54,336 nt of DNA from Pseudomonadota bacterium (lineage in GTDB: Bacteria > Myxococcota_A > Polyangia > Polyangiales > Polyangiaceae). Every line of letters starts with the position of its first letter. The first letter of the stretch is position 1. This document shows, piece after piece, positions 15,842-25,034 of this stretch. Where the stretch lies: NCBI GenBank assembly GCA_023402175.1, contig JAEXCN010000008.1, forward strand, positions 1 through 54,336, written 5' to 3'. The notes under the pieces were generated by a model. It saw only the letters and a program-made list of their open reading frames with translations, ran no database searches and was not told where the DNA came from. The position numbers were made by a program, and so were the translations under genes.

Positions 15842-15876
15842 ACTGAGGACTGAGGACTGAAGACCGAGGACTGAAC
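15842..15876 (+). repeat. heptamer tandem repeat in the fabF leader
   Basis: Five 7-nt units in a row: ACTGAGG, ACTGAGG, ACTGAAG, ACCGAGG, ACTGAAC, ending 4 nt before the fabF ATG at 15881. Several units carry GAGG, a ribosome-binding-site-like core, at varying distance from the start codon. A change in copy number would move these cores relative to the ATG. Confidence 0.85.
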
Positions 15877-15880
15877 GAAA

Positions 15881-17125
15881 ATGCAACGCGTCGTCATCAC
15901 GGGTATCGGGCTCGTTACTCCGGTCGCGATTGGTCGCGCCGAGTCGTGGGAAGCACTGCTTGCTGGCAAGAGCGGAGCAGGGCCGATCACCCAGTTCGAC
16001 GCGTCGGCCTTCCGCGTCCGCTTCGCCGCCGAGGTGAAGGGCTGGGACGGGTCGCGCTTCGTCGAGAAGAAGAAGCTGAAGGAGATGGATCGGTTCACCG
16101 AGTTCGCGTGCGGCGCGGCTCAGATGGCGATCCAGGATGCCCAGCTCGAGCTCACGGACGAGGAGCGCAACGAGGCCGGCTGCTTCGTCGGCGTCGGGCT
16201 CGGCGGCCTGTTCACCCTCGAGAAGACGAAGCAGACCCTCCTTGAGAAGGGCCCGCAGAAGATCAGCCCCTACGCGATCCCCGGCATCATCGCGAACCTC
16301 GCCGCGGGCCAGGTGTCGATGATGCACGGGCTCAAGGGGCCGAGCTACTGCAACACGAGCGCATGCTCGAGCGGCGCGCACGCGCTCGGCGAGGCCTTCG
16401 AGTGGATCCGTCGCGGTCGCGCTCAGGTCATGGTCGCCGGCGGCGCCGAAGCGACGGTCACGCCCGTCGGCATCGGCGGCTTCGAGGCGATGTACGCGCT
16501 GTCGCGGCGCAACGAGGAGCCCGAGAAGGCGAGCCGTCCGTTCGACAAGGGCCGTGACGGCTTCGTCTGCGGAGAGGGCTCCGGCATCCTCGTTCTCGAA
16601 ACGCTCGAGCGCGCGAAGAAGCGCGGCGCGAAGATCTACGCCGAGGTCACCGGCTACGGCGCGTCGAGCGACGCCAACCATCTCACGCAGCCTGCCCCGC
16701 ACGGCGAGGGCGCGCAGCGCTCGATGAAGATGGCGCTCAAGGATGCGAAGCTCAACCCCGAGCAGATCGACTACCTCAACGCGCATGGCACCTCGACGCC
16801 GGTCGGCGACATCGCCGAGACCGAGGCGATGATGGAGGTCTTCAAGAGCCACGCGACGGACAAGAAGCTCTGGGTCAGCTCGACGAAGTCGATGATGGGC
16901 CACCTGCTCGGCGCTGCCGGAGCGGTGGAGAGCGCGATCTGCGCGCTCGCGATCGCCGAGGGCAAGATCCCGCCGACGATCAACCTCACGGATCCGGATC
17001 CGGCCTGCCCGCTCGACTACGTGCCGCTCACGGCGCGTGAGCGCATGGTCAAGCACGCGCTCAACAACTCGTTCGGCTTCGGCGGAACGAACTGCTCGCT
17101 CGTGTTCTCCCGCTACGAAGGCTGA
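15881..17125 (+). CDS. fabF: beta-ketoacyl-ACP synthase II
   Basis: A 414-residue FabF that condenses malonyl-ACP with acyl-ACP during elongation. The catalytic set is complete: Cys162 in NTSACSSGAHALGEAF, His302 in AHGTSTPVGD, Lys336 in KSMMGHLLGAAG and His341 in the same motif. The end NSFGFGGTNCSLVF is typical. Length and start (MQRVVITGIGLVTPVA) match the family. It is the second gene of the acpP-fabF pair, and rpiB follows 5 bp after its stop, so the unit probably continues through rpiB, nrdR and ribD. Confidence 0.98.
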   Translation: MQRVVITGIGLVTPVAIGRAESWEALLAGKSGAGPITQFDASAFRVRFAAEVKGWDGSRFVEKKKLKEMDRFTEFACGAAQMAIQDAQLELTDEERNEAGCFVGVGLGGLFTLEKTKQTLLEKGPQKISPYAIPGIIANLAAGQVSMMHGLKGPSYCNTSACSSGAHALGEAFEWIRRGRAQVMVAGGAEATVTPVGIGGFEAMYALSRRNEEPEKASRPFDKGRDGFVCGEGSGILVLETLERAKKRGAKIYAEVTGYGASSDANHLTQPAPHGEGAQRSMKMALKDAKLNPEQIDYLNAHGTSTPVGDIAETEAMMEVFKSHATDKKLWVSSTKSMMGHLLGAAGAVESAICALAIAEGKIPPTINLTDPDPACPLDYVPLTARERMVKHALNNSFGFGGTNCSLVFSRYEG

Positions 17126-17130
17126 GCGTC

Positions 17131-17565
17131 ATGCGCATCGGCATCGCTTCGGATCACGGCGGCTTTCGGCTGAAGGCGGACCTCCTTCCCCTCTTGCGGG
17201 AGAAGGCGGGCATCACCGTCGAGGATCTCGGGACGAGCTCGGAAGCGAGCACGGACTACCCGGACTACGCGCACAAGCTCGCGACGGCCATCCTCGAGGG
17301 CAAGTACGACCGCGGCATCCTCGTCTGCGGAACCGGCGTCGGCATGGCGATCTCGGCCAACCGGCACAAGGGCATCCGCTGCGTGAACTGCTCGGACACG
17401 TACACGGCGAAGCTCTCGCGACAGCACAACGACACGAACATCCTGTCCCTCGGGGAGCGCGTGCTCGGCAAAGGGCTCGCGTGGGACATCGTCACGGCGT
17501 GGCTCGACGAGCCGACCGACATGGATCCGCGGCACGTCCGCCGGCGCGACAAGATCGATCCCTGA
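17131..17565 (+). CDS. rpiB: ribose 5-phosphate isomerase B
   Basis: A 144-residue RpiB/LacAB-family enzyme that interconverts ribose 5-phosphate and ribulose 5-phosphate in the pentose phosphate pathway. The N terminus MRIGIASDHGGFRLK, the active Cys66 in LVCGTGVGMAISAN, His99 in LSRQHNDTNILSLGERV and the conserved CGTG phosphate-binding loop are all present. The Asp/Tyr segment TDYPDYAH at 41-48 is also typical. It starts 5 bp after fabF and is followed 7 bp later by nrdR. Confidence 0.95.
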   Translation: MRIGIASDHGGFRLKADLLPLLREKAGITVEDLGTSSEASTDYPDYAHKLATAILEGKYDRGILVCGTGVGMAISANRHKGIRCVNCSDTYTAKLSRQHNDTNILSLGERVLGKGLAWDIVTAWLDEPTDMDPRHVRRRDKIDP

Positions 17566-17572
17566 GCTTACC

Positions 17573-18106
17573 GTGAAGTGCCCATTCTGCGGCCATCTCG
17601 AGAGCAAGGTCACCGACTCGCGCGCGGGTACTGCGGGTGACGTCATCCGCAGGCGTCGCGAATGCGAGACCTGCGCGCGCCGGTTCACGACCTACGAGCG
17701 CGTCGAGGAGGTCGTTCCGCTCGTCGTGAAGAAGGATGGGCGCCGCGAGGCGTTCGAACGACAGAAGGTCCTGTCCGGTCTCCGCCGCGCTTGCGACAAG
17801 CGAGCGGTCCCGCTCGAGCGCATCGAGCAGATCGTCGACGCGATCGAGCGCGAGCTCATCGATGCCGGCGAGAAAGAGGTCGCCGCCGAGAAGGTCGGCG
17901 AGCGCGTGATGAAACACCTGCGGGAAGTCGACCCCGTGGCGTATGTTCGTTTTGCCAGCGTGTACCGGCAATTCAAGGACATCGACGAGCTCCGTTCGGA
18001 GATCGACCAGCTTTCGAACCGTCGCGCCAACAACGGCGCGACGACGACGGCACCGGCGTCGTCGAGCGAGGTCGCGCCGAAGAACGGCGAGGGCGTGCAG
18101 CCATGA
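17573..18106 (+). CDS. nrdR: transcriptional regulator NrdR
   Basis: A 177-residue NrdR, the ATP/dATP-sensing repressor of ribonucleotide reductase genes. The zinc ribbon is complete: Cys3 and Cys6 in MKCPFCGH, Cys31 and Cys34 in ECETCARRFTTYER. The ATP-cone domain spans about residues 49-139 (VVKKDGRREAFERQKVLSGL ... VAYVRFASVYRQFKDID). The start is GTG at 17573. The C-terminal ~30 residues are a non-conserved Ser/Ala-rich tail. The stop overlaps the ribD ATG (ATGA). No clear NrdR box was recognised within the window. Confidence 0.97.
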   Translation: MKCPFCGHLESKVTDSRAGTAGDVIRRRRECETCARRFTTYERVEEVVPLVVKKDGRREAFERQKVLSGLRRACDKRAVPLERIEQIVDAIERELIDAGEKEVAAEKVGERVMKHLREVDPVAYVRFASVYRQFKDIDELRSEIDQLSNRRANNGATTTAPASSSEVAPKNGEGVQP

Positions 18107-19269
18107 GCGACGCCGAGCGGAAATCCAAGCGGCCTTCGCAGCTTCCTCCACCAGCGCCTCCGGATCCGCAGACGCTGGAGGACGAGCGGTGGATGGACCT
18201 CGCGCTCGTGCACGCGAAGAGCGGGCATCCCTCGCCCAACCCGCACGTGGGCGCCGTCATCGTGAAGAACGGCGAGCTCGTCGCGACGGGTCATCACGAG
18301 CGCGCCGGCGCCGATCACGCCGAGACGGCTGCGGTCCGCTCAGCCGGTGAGCGCGCCACCGGCGCGACGCTCTACGTCACGCTCGAGCCGTGCAATCACC
18401 ACGGGCGCACGCCGCCGTGCACCGATGCGATCATCGCGTCGAAGGTCGCGCGCGTCGTCATCGGCTGCCGTGACCCGAACCCCCACGTCGACGGTGAGGG
18501 CATCGAGGCGCTGAAGACGGCCGGCATCCAGGTGACGCTCGGCGTACGCGAAGCTCAGTGCCGCACGCAGATCCTCCCGTGGACGAAGCACGTCACGACG
18601 GGCCTGCCGTACGTCTCGCTGAAGCTCGCGCTCTCGCTCGATGGCCGAATCGCGACGCGCTCGGGCGCCTCGCGCTGGGTGACCGGGCCCGACGCACGCG
18701 CGAAGGTGCATCTCCTCCGTTCGCGCTCGGACGCGGTCGCGGTCGGGATCGGCACCACGATCGCCGACGATCCGCGGCTCACGGTCCGCGACGCGCCGGG
18801 CGAGAGCCCGCTTCGCGTCGTCTTCGACACGAACCTCCGCCTCTCGCGCGACTCGAAGCTCGCGGTGACCGCGAAGGACATCCCGACGCTCGTGCTGTGC
18901 GGTCCAGACGCGTCCGTCGACGCGGAAGAGGCGCTCACGGGGCTCGGTGTCGAGTGCATGAGGCTGCCGCTGTCGGCCGAAGGGCGCCTCGACGTCGTCG
19001 TCGCGCTCCGCATGCTCGCGCAGCGCGGAGTCGTCTCGCTCCTCGTCGAAGGAGGGGCAGAGCTCGCCGGCAGCTTCCTCGCCGGGAGGCTCGCGGATGA
19101 GCTTCACGCGTTCATCGCGCCGATCCTCCTCGGGCCGCGCGGTCGGCCGGGCGCGGTCGACTGGGCCGGACCGGACACGCCGCAGCAGGCGCCGCGGATC
19201 GCGTCGCCGTCTTGGGAGCTCGTCGGCGAGGACGCGTACGTCCACGGGCAGGTCATCTACCCCGACTGA
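18103..19269 (+). CDS. ribD: bifunctional riboflavin deaminase/reductase
   Basis: A 388-residue RibD that performs the second and third steps of riboflavin synthesis: deamination of the pyrimidine and reduction of the ribosyl side chain. The deaminase domain (about 28-150) has the zinc ligands His72 and the proton-shuttle Glu74 in GADHAETAA, with Cys97 and Cys106 in EPCNHHGRTPPC. The reductase domain (about 172-385) has LKLALSLDGRIATRSGASRW, the NADPH-binding segment VGIGTTIADDPRLTVRD and LLVEGGAELAGSFL. It begins with a ~25-residue Pro-rich extension. The start overlaps nrdR by 4 bp. No FMN riboswitch is visible and the other rib genes are not in the window. Confidence 0.96.
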   Translation: MSDAERKSKRPSQLPPPAPPDPQTLEDERWMDLALVHAKSGHPSPNPHVGAVIVKNGELVATGHHERAGADHAETAAVRSAGERATGATLYVTLEPCNHHGRTPPCTDAIIASKVARVVIGCRDPNPHVDGEGIEALKTAGIQVTLGVREAQCRTQILPWTKHVTTGLPYVSLKLALSLDGRIATRSGASRWVTGPDARAKVHLLRSRSDAVAVGIGTTIADDPRLTVRDAPGESPLRVVFDTNLRLSRDSKLAVTAKDIPTLVLCGPDASVDAEEALTGLGVECMRLPLSAEGRLDVVVALRMLAQRGVVSLLVEGGAELAGSFLAGRLADELHAFIAPILLGPRGRPGAVDWAGPDTPQQAPRIASPSWELVGEDAYVHGQVIYPD

Positions 19270-19396
19270 TGCGCGGCTCGAGCGAAGCGGCAGCTCGGGC
19301 GAGCGGCGGCGTTGCTGCACCCGACGACGCTCGATCCCGGGCAGACCTGACCCACTCGCGCCGCACCCGTTCCCGGGTTAAGCTGCCTATCGCATC

Positions 19397-19909
19397 ATGA
19401 TCCGCACCATCCTCCACTACCCCGACAAGCGCCTCCGTGAGAAAGGCGACGCGGTCGAGGCGATCACGTCCGAGATCCAGACGCTCATCGACGACATGGC
19501 CGAGACCATGTACGCGGCTCCCGGCGTTGGTCTCGCGGCCACGCAGATCGGTGAGAAGCTCCAGCTCTTCATCATCGACATCGCGGAGGAGAACGCGCCG
19601 AGCGACCTCAGGGTGTTCATCAACCCGGAGATCCTCGAGCGTGACGGCGAGATCTCCTGGCAGGAGGGATGCCTCAGCTTCCCCGGCGTCCAGGAAGAGG
19701 TCGAGCGCGCCGCTCAAGTCCGCGTCCGTGCGCAGGGCCGCGACGGCAAGTGGTTCGAGCTCGAGGCCGACGGCCTGCTCGCGGTGGCGATCCAGCACGA
19801 GTACGACCACCTGCAGGGCGTGCTCATGATCGATCACATGGGCCCGCTCAAGAAGCGCCTCACGCACCGCAAGATGGTGAAGCGCGCCGAAGAGCAAGCG
19901 GCGACCTGA
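19397..19909 (+). CDS. def: peptide deformylase
   Basis: A 170-residue peptide deformylase, which removes the formyl group from new proteins at the ribosome. The three family motifs are intact: GVGLAATQIG (44-52), EGCLSFPG with metal ligand Cys92, and QHEYDHLQG with His134, catalytic Glu135 and His138. The start MIRTILHYPDKRLREK is typical. TAAGCT lies 12 nt before the ATG and could be a -10 box giving a very short leader. It is separated from ribD by 127 bp. Confidence 0.97.
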   Translation: MIRTILHYPDKRLREKGDAVEAITSEIQTLIDDMAETMYAAPGVGLAATQIGEKLQLFIIDIAEENAPSDLRVFINPEILERDGEISWQEGCLSFPGVQEEVERAAQVRVRAQGRDGKWFELEADGLLAVAIQHEYDHLQGVLMIDHMGPLKKRLTHRKMVKRAEEQAAT

Positions 19910-20431
19910 GTCGCCTCTCTCAGCAGTAAAACGCGACTTGCGTGCCGGCATCCGTTACGAGGACGGCCGGGACTGACGCGTTGCTTCGCAACCGCCGCCG
20001 CGTGCCATCAGGGGCAGCGGAAGAGCTGGAGGTCCGCACCGCGGAGGCGCTCCACGTCGAGCGTCGCGCGCCGTGCGCGATGCGATCACGAGCTGGACCG
20101 CGCCGGCGAGTGCCCGACGAGCGACGACTCGATGACGGCGTGACGGCCGAGGTTCGCGCACGCCTCGGCTCGTCGCCCGAGCGCCCGAGACGGACGAGCC
20201 GTTGGATCCCGCGCACGAGTCGGTCCGTGGCGATGCTCGGTCGTCTCATGTGCACGAGCGCGGGCGTAGAGCGAGCGCGCGTCACTTGCGCGACGTGAAG
20301 ATTTTGCGCGCGGCTTCGCGACTAAACACCCTCGTACGTCATCTCAGCCCCCACGCCGCGTGCCTCCAGCGCTCGGCGCACACACGACATCAACGTTCCG
20401 GGGGGACTCTGCGAAAAGGCGTCACCAGATC
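19910..20431. other. gene-free or degraded region between def and the RND operon
   Basis: About 520 bp without a supportable gene. On the minus strand short protein-like pieces appear in different frames, such as TLDVERLRGADLQLFRCP followed by a stop near 20015, and ANLGRHAVIESSLVG from another frame. This could be a decayed gene or simple GC-bias noise; no family was recognised. Confidence 0.4.
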
Positions 20432-21724
20432 ATGCGAGGTTCGAAGCCGCTCCGGTCGCTCTCGGGGGTCCTGTTTCTCTCTCTTGCGGCTTGTAGCGAA
20501 GCGCCCAAGAGCGCGGCCCCGCCGCCCCCGCCGACCGTGCTCGTCGCCCCCGTCGCTAGGCGGGACGTCACGCTCGACATCGAGTCGGTCGGCACGCTCG
20601 ACGGGTACGTGAACGCGGACATCCGCGCGCGCGTTCGCGGCTACCTCCAATCTCAGAGCTACAAGGACGGCGCGTTCGTGAAGGAGGGGCAGCTCCTCTT
20701 CACGATCGACGCGTCGGAGTACGTCGCCGCGCTTCAATCGGCGAAGGCGAACCTCGCGCGCGCCGAGGCGAACCTCACGCACAACACAGCTCAGCTCGAC
20801 CGCTTCGCCGCGCTCGGCACGACCGGCGCCGTCTCCAAGCAAGAAGTAGAGAACGCGCAGGCCGGCGACGCGGATGCGCGCGGGCAGGTCGAGGCCGCAC
20901 GCGCGGCGCTGCGGCAGGCCGAGCTCAACCTCTCGTACACGCAGCTTCGTGCGCCAGTGTCCGGGATCGCCGGGCTCGCCACGGTGCGCACGGGCAACCT
21001 CGTCGGACAAGACGGGCCCACGCTCCTCACCACCGTCTCGCAGCTCGATCCCGTGCGCGTGAACTTCCCGCTGAGCGAGCTCGACTACGTGCAGTCGCCC
21101 GACGCGCTGAAGAACCTCCAGGAGCGCGACGTCGCCTGGGCGAAGGCGCAGTTCGCCAAGCTCGACAAGGGCGAGCCTGCCGAGGGCGGCGATCCCGGCG
21201 TCGTCCTCATGCTCGCGGACGGCTCGGTCTATCCGCACCGCGGCGTCGTCGTCACGGCGAACCGCCAGGTCGACGCAACGACGGGCACGATCATGATGCA
21301 GGCGCTCTTCCCGAACTCGGACCTGCGTCTTCGCCCTGGACAGTACGCGCGCGTGAAGATGCCCCGGCGCGAGGCCGGCAAGGACGCCCTCGTCGTCCCC
21401 GAGCGCGCGCTCATCTCCGTGCAGGGCTCCTATTCGCTCGGCGTCGTCGGCGCCGACAACAAGGTGCAGCTCCGACGCGTCGAGCTCGGCCCGATCGCTG
21501 GGCAAGGGCAGCGCGTCGTTCGATCGGGCGTTACCGAGGGCGAGAAGATCGTCGTCGAGGGCGTTCAGAAGATCAGCGACGGCTCGACCGTCACCCCCCA
21601 GCCTGCGCCGCCGCCGCCTTCGCCGTCGTCCTCATCGATGACGACGACGACCTCGGGGACCGCGCCCGGCGCCTCGCCCTCGGAGGCTCCTCCGGCCGAG
21701 AAGGCCGCTGGCCCGCGGCACTGA
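20432..21724 (+). CDS. RND efflux periplasmic adaptor (membrane fusion protein), lipoprotein
   Basis: A 430-residue MFP/HlyD-AcrA family adaptor. The signal segment FLSLAAC gives a lipidated Cys21, then a Pro-rich linker. The lipoyl half-motif RARVRGYLQSQSYKDGAFVK and its partner LSYTQLRAPVSGIAGLATV frame an alpha-helical hairpin (YVAALQSAKANLARAEANL ... RGQVEAARAALRQAEL). The beta-barrel and membrane-proximal domains follow (VDATTGTIMMQALFPN, LRPGQYARVKMP, VVPERALISVQG). The C-terminal ~45 residues are a Pro/Ser/Thr-rich tail not typical of the family. It links the inner-membrane pump gene 27 bp downstream to an outer-membrane channel, which must be encoded elsewhere. Confidence 0.94.
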   Translation: MRGSKPLRSLSGVLFLSLAACSEAPKSAAPPPPPTVLVAPVARRDVTLDIESVGTLDGYVNADIRARVRGYLQSQSYKDGAFVKEGQLLFTIDASEYVAALQSAKANLARAEANLTHNTAQLDRFAALGTTGAVSKQEVENAQAGDADARGQVEAARAALRQAELNLSYTQLRAPVSGIAGLATVRTGNLVGQDGPTLLTTVSQLDPVRVNFPLSELDYVQSPDALKNLQERDVAWAKAQFAKLDKGEPAEGGDPGVVLMLADGSVYPHRGVVVTANRQVDATTGTIMMQALFPNSDLRLRPGQYARVKMPRREAGKDALVVPERALISVQGSYSLGVVGADNKVQLRRVELGPIAGQGQRVVRSGVTEGEKIVVEGVQKISDGSTVTPQPAPPPPSPSSSSMTTTTSGTAPGASPSEAPPAEKAAGPRH

Positions 21725-21751
21725 TTCTCTCTCGAAAGACTCGAGGCCATC

Positions 21752-24700
21752 ATGTCGGAGTTCTTCATCCGTCGCCCGATCGTGGCGATGGTCATCGCCA
21801 TCGTCACGGTCCTCGTCGGCGTCGTCGCGCTGCTCGGGCTGCCCATCGCGCAGTTCCCGCAGATCCTCCCGCCGCAGATCAACGTCACGACGACGTACAC
21901 GGGCGCCGATGCCCAGACGATCGAGCAAGCCGTCGCGACGCCGATCGAGCAGCAGGTCAACGGCGCCGACCGCATGCTCTACGTGCAGTCGACGAACGCG
22001 AACGACGGCACGATGAACCAGGTCGTGACGTTCGACGTCGGCACGGACATCGACGTCGCCAACGTCCTCGTCAACAACCGCTTCGCGCAGGCGCAGCCGT
22101 TCTTGCCGCAGGACGTGAAGAACTTCGGCGTCACGATCAAGAAGTCGCTGGCGTTCCCGCTGATGGTCATCACGCTCTCGTCCCCGGACGGGCGCTACGA
22201 CCCGACGTTCCTCGCGAACTACTCGCTCATCAACATCAACGACGCCCTTCTCCGCGTGAAGGGCGTCGGCGACATCCGCAACCTCGGCTCCTCCGAATAC
22301 GCGATGCGCATCTGGTTGAAGCCGGACGTGCTCGCGCGCCTCGGCATCAACGTGAGCGACGTCCAGACCGCGCTCCGCTCGCAGAACATCGTCAACCCCG
22401 CCGGTCAGGTGGGCGCCGAGCCCGCGCCGCCCGGGCAGGAGCTGACGTACACCGTCCGCGCGCAGGGCCGCCTCGTCCAGCCCGAGGAGTTCGAGAACGT
22501 CGTCATCCGCCAGAACGCGGATGGCTCGGCGGTGCGCGTGAAAGATGTCGCGTCCGTCGAGCTCGGAGCGCTCACCTACCAGCAGTACGGCACGCTGAAC
22601 GGCAAGCCCGCGGCGGTCGTTGCCGTCTTCCAGGCGCCGGGATCGAACTCGCTCGAGGTGGCCGCGACGGTGCGTCAGCGGATGGAGGATCTCGCGAAGC
22701 GCTTCCCGCCGGGCATCGAGTACAAGGTCACGCTCGACACGACGGCGTCCGTCAACGCCGGCATCGAGGAGATCATCCACACGCTCATCGAGGCGATCGT
22801 CCTCGTCGTGCTCGTGGTCTTCATCTTCCTCCAGAGCTGGCGCGCGACGCTCATCCCGCTGCTCACGGTTCCCGTCTCGCTGATCGGCGCGTTCGCGGCG
22901 TTCCCGCTCCTCGGGTTCTCCGTGAACACGCTGTCGCTCTTCGGGCTCGTGCTCGCGATCGGTCTCGTCGTCGACGACGCGATCGTCGTGGTCGAGGCCG
23001 TCGAGCATCACATCGAGCACGGCCTGAGCCCGCGCGAGGCGACCTCGAAGGCGATGAAGGAGGTCACCGGCCCCGTCGTCGCGATCGCGCTCATCCTCGC
23101 GGCCGTCTTCATCCCCGTCGCCTTCATGAGCGGCATCACGGGCCGCCTCTACCAGCAGTTCGCGCTCACGATTGCGATCTCGGTCCTCATCTCGGCCTTC
23201 AACGCGCTCACGCTGAGCCCCGCGCTTTGCGCGATGCTGTTGAAGCCCCGCGGGCCACAGGCCGGCATCTTCGGCGCCGCCGGCCGCGCGTTCAACCGCG
23301 CCTTCGGCAAGGCGACGGACGGGTACGTCGGCATCAACCGCATCCTCGTCCGCAAGCTCGCCATCCCGCTCGCGCTCCTGGGCGTCGTGACCTTCGGCGC
23401 GCAGGTCCTCGGAAAGAAGCTCCCGACAGGCTTCGTGCCGGAAGAGGACCAGGGCTACGGCGTCATCGCCGTGCAGCTGCCCGAGGGCGCCTCGATGCAG
23501 CGCACGAAGGCCGTGTACGAGAAGATCAACGACGTGATCCAGAAGCAGCCGGGTATCCGCTACGCGAACGGCGTCGCCGGATTCAGCCTGCTGACGCGCA
23601 CCGCTTCGAGCTACAGCGGCACGATCTTCTTCTCGTTCGAGCCGTGGGAGCACCGCAAGTCCCCGGACCTCACCGCCGCGGCGATCATCAAAAACCTCAA
23701 CATCGCCTTCTCGAAGATCCCCGAAGCGCGCATCTTCGCCATCTCGCCGCCCGCCATCCCAGGCATCAGCGCGCAAGGCGGCTTCAGCATGATGCTCCAG
23801 GATCGGAGCGGCGGCTCGGTCGAGTTCCTCTCGCAGAACGTCGGCAAGTTCGTCGCGGCCGCGAACAAGCGTCCGGAGCTCGCCAACGTGCGGCCGAACT
23901 TCTCGCCGGCGGTCCCGCAGCTCTTCGCGGACGTCGACAAGGACAAGGCCCTCAAGCAAGGCGTCGCGCTCGCCGACGTCTATGCGACGCTCCAGACCTT
24001 CCTCGGCGGCTCGTACGTCAACGACTTCAGCCGCTTCGGCCGCCAGTGGAAGGTCTTCCTCCAGGCCGACTCGAGCTACCGGACGAACGCCGACGACATC
24101 AAGAAGTTCTACGTCCGTAACAACCGCGGCGAGATGGTGCCGCTCTCGTCGATCGTCACGGTCAAGAACACGTCGGGACCGGAGTTCACCGTCCGCTTCA
24201 ACCTGTATCGCTCGGTCGAAATCAGCGGCGGCCCGGCGCCCGGCTACAGCTCCGGCCAGGCACTCGCTGCGCTCGAGGAAGTGGCGAAGGAGGTCCTTCC
24301 CCCCGAGATGGGCTACGAGTGGAACGCGCTCTCGTACCAGGAGAAGATGGCGGCCGGCAGCTCGGCGAAGATCCTCGGCCTGTCGCTCGTGTTCGTGTTC
24401 CTGATCCTCGCCGCGCTCTATGAGAGCTGGTCGCTGCCGTTCAGCGTCCTCCTCAGCGTGCCGGTCGCCGTGCTCGGCGCGTTCCTGGGGCTGCTCTCGC
24501 GCCAGTTCGACAACAACGTCTACGCGCAGATCGGTCTCGTCATGCTGATCGGCCTGACGGCGAAGAACGCGATCCTCATCGTCGAGTTCGCGAAGATCGA
24601 GCTCGATAACGGGCGATCGATCATCGACGCCGCGCTCGAGGGCGCGAGGCTCCGCCTCCGGCCGATCCTCATGACGTCGCTGGCCTTCGTCTTCGGCTGC

Positions 24701-24946
24701 CTTCCGCTCTGGCGGGCCGCCGGAGCAGGCGCGAGCGCGAGGCGGACGCTCGGGACCGTCGTGGTCTCCGGCATGCTCGCCGCCACGGTCGTCGGCATCT
24801 TCCTCATCCCGGCGCTCTTCGTCCTCGTCGAGCGGCTGTTCTCGCGGCGCAAGGGAGCGCACGGCGGCACGGCTCCGCCGGCCAACGGTCACGTCCAACC
24901 GGTGACCGAGCCCGTCGACGTCGAGCTCGGAATGACTGGCGAGTAG
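21752..24946 (+). CDS. RND multidrug efflux transporter, HAE1 family
   Basis: A 1064-residue AcrB/MexB-type proton-driven pump. The N-terminal MSEFFIRRPIVAMVIAI is the first membrane span of the family. Proton-relay Asp408 and Asp409 are in GLVVDDAIVVVE and Lys938 in GLTAKNAILIVEF. Other hallmarks are VTTTYTGADAQTIEQ (porter domain), the F-loop-like segment and GMLAATVVGIFLIPALFV in the last span. The length is normal for HAE1. Substrates cannot be told from sequence. It is co-transcribed with the adaptor; no TolC-type gene or TetR regulator lies beside it. A minus-strand frame of more than 1000 codons opposite it is only a GC3 shadow. Confidence 0.97.
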   Translation: MSEFFIRRPIVAMVIAIVTVLVGVVALLGLPIAQFPQILPPQINVTTTYTGADAQTIEQAVATPIEQQVNGADRMLYVQSTNANDGTMNQVVTFDVGTDIDVANVLVNNRFAQAQPFLPQDVKNFGVTIKKSLAFPLMVITLSSPDGRYDPTFLANYSLININDALLRVKGVGDIRNLGSSEYAMRIWLKPDVLARLGINVSDVQTALRSQNIVNPAGQVGAEPAPPGQELTYTVRAQGRLVQPEEFENVVIRQNADGSAVRVKDVASVELGALTYQQYGTLNGKPAAVVAVFQAPGSNSLEVAATVRQRMEDLAKRFPPGIEYKVTLDTTASVNAGIEEIIHTLIEAIVLVVLVVFIFLQSWRATLIPLLTVPVSLIGAFAAFPLLGFSVNTLSLFGLVLAIGLVVDDAIVVVEAVEHHIEHGLSPREATSKAMKEVTGPVVAIALILAAVFIPVAFMSGITGRLYQQFALTIAISVLISAFNALTLSPALCAMLLKPRGPQAGIFGAAGRAFNRAFGKATDGYVGINRILVRKLAIPLALLGVVTFGAQVLGKKLPTGFVPEEDQGYGVIAVQLPEGASMQRTKAVYEKINDVIQKQPGIRYANGVAGFSLLTRTASSYSGTIFFSFEPWEHRKSPDLTAAAIIKNLNIAFSKIPEARIFAISPPAIPGISAQGGFSMMLQDRSGGSVEFLSQNVGKFVAAANKRPELANVRPNFSPAVPQLFADVDKDKALKQGVALADVYATLQTFLGGSYVNDFSRFGRQWKVFLQADSSYRTNADDIKKFYVRNNRGEMVPLSSIVTVKNTSGPEFTVRFNLYRSVEISGGPAPGYSSGQALAALEEVAKEVLPPEMGYEWNALSYQEKMAAGSSAKILGLSLVFVFLILAALYESWSLPFSVLLSVPVAVLGAFLGLLSRQFDNNVYAQIGLVMLIGLTAKNAILIVEFAKIELDNGRSIIDAALEGARLRLRPILMTSLAFVFGCLPLWRAAGAGASARRTLGTVVVSGMLAATVVGIFLIPALFVLVERLFSRRKGAHGGTAPPANGHVQPVTEPVDVELGMTGE

Positions 24947-25034
24947 CGCTCGCGGAGGGCGCCAACGCCGTTCACTTTGCGCCCCCGAGCGAGATCAGAG
25001 AGACGAACATGAAGGTCGGAAGGCCGGAAGGTGG

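Noticed and set aside
1665..17125. The fab genes considered as part of a polyketide or secondary-metabolite cluster
   Set aside because: FabH, FabD, FabG, AcpP and FabF have primary-metabolism hallmarks and lie beside yceD-rpmF; no PKS, tailoring or resistance gene is present.
19920..20285. A 121-codon minus-strand frame downstream of def
   Set aside because: Arg/Ser-rich translation without motif; protein-like segments switch frames, so at best it is a remnant.
21632..24898. Minus-strand open frame of more than 1000 codons opposite the RND pump gene
   Set aside because: It mirrors the GC3 pattern of a clear HAE1 gene; its translation is Arg/Asp/Glu/Val-rich and lacks any motif, as expected for an antisense shadow.
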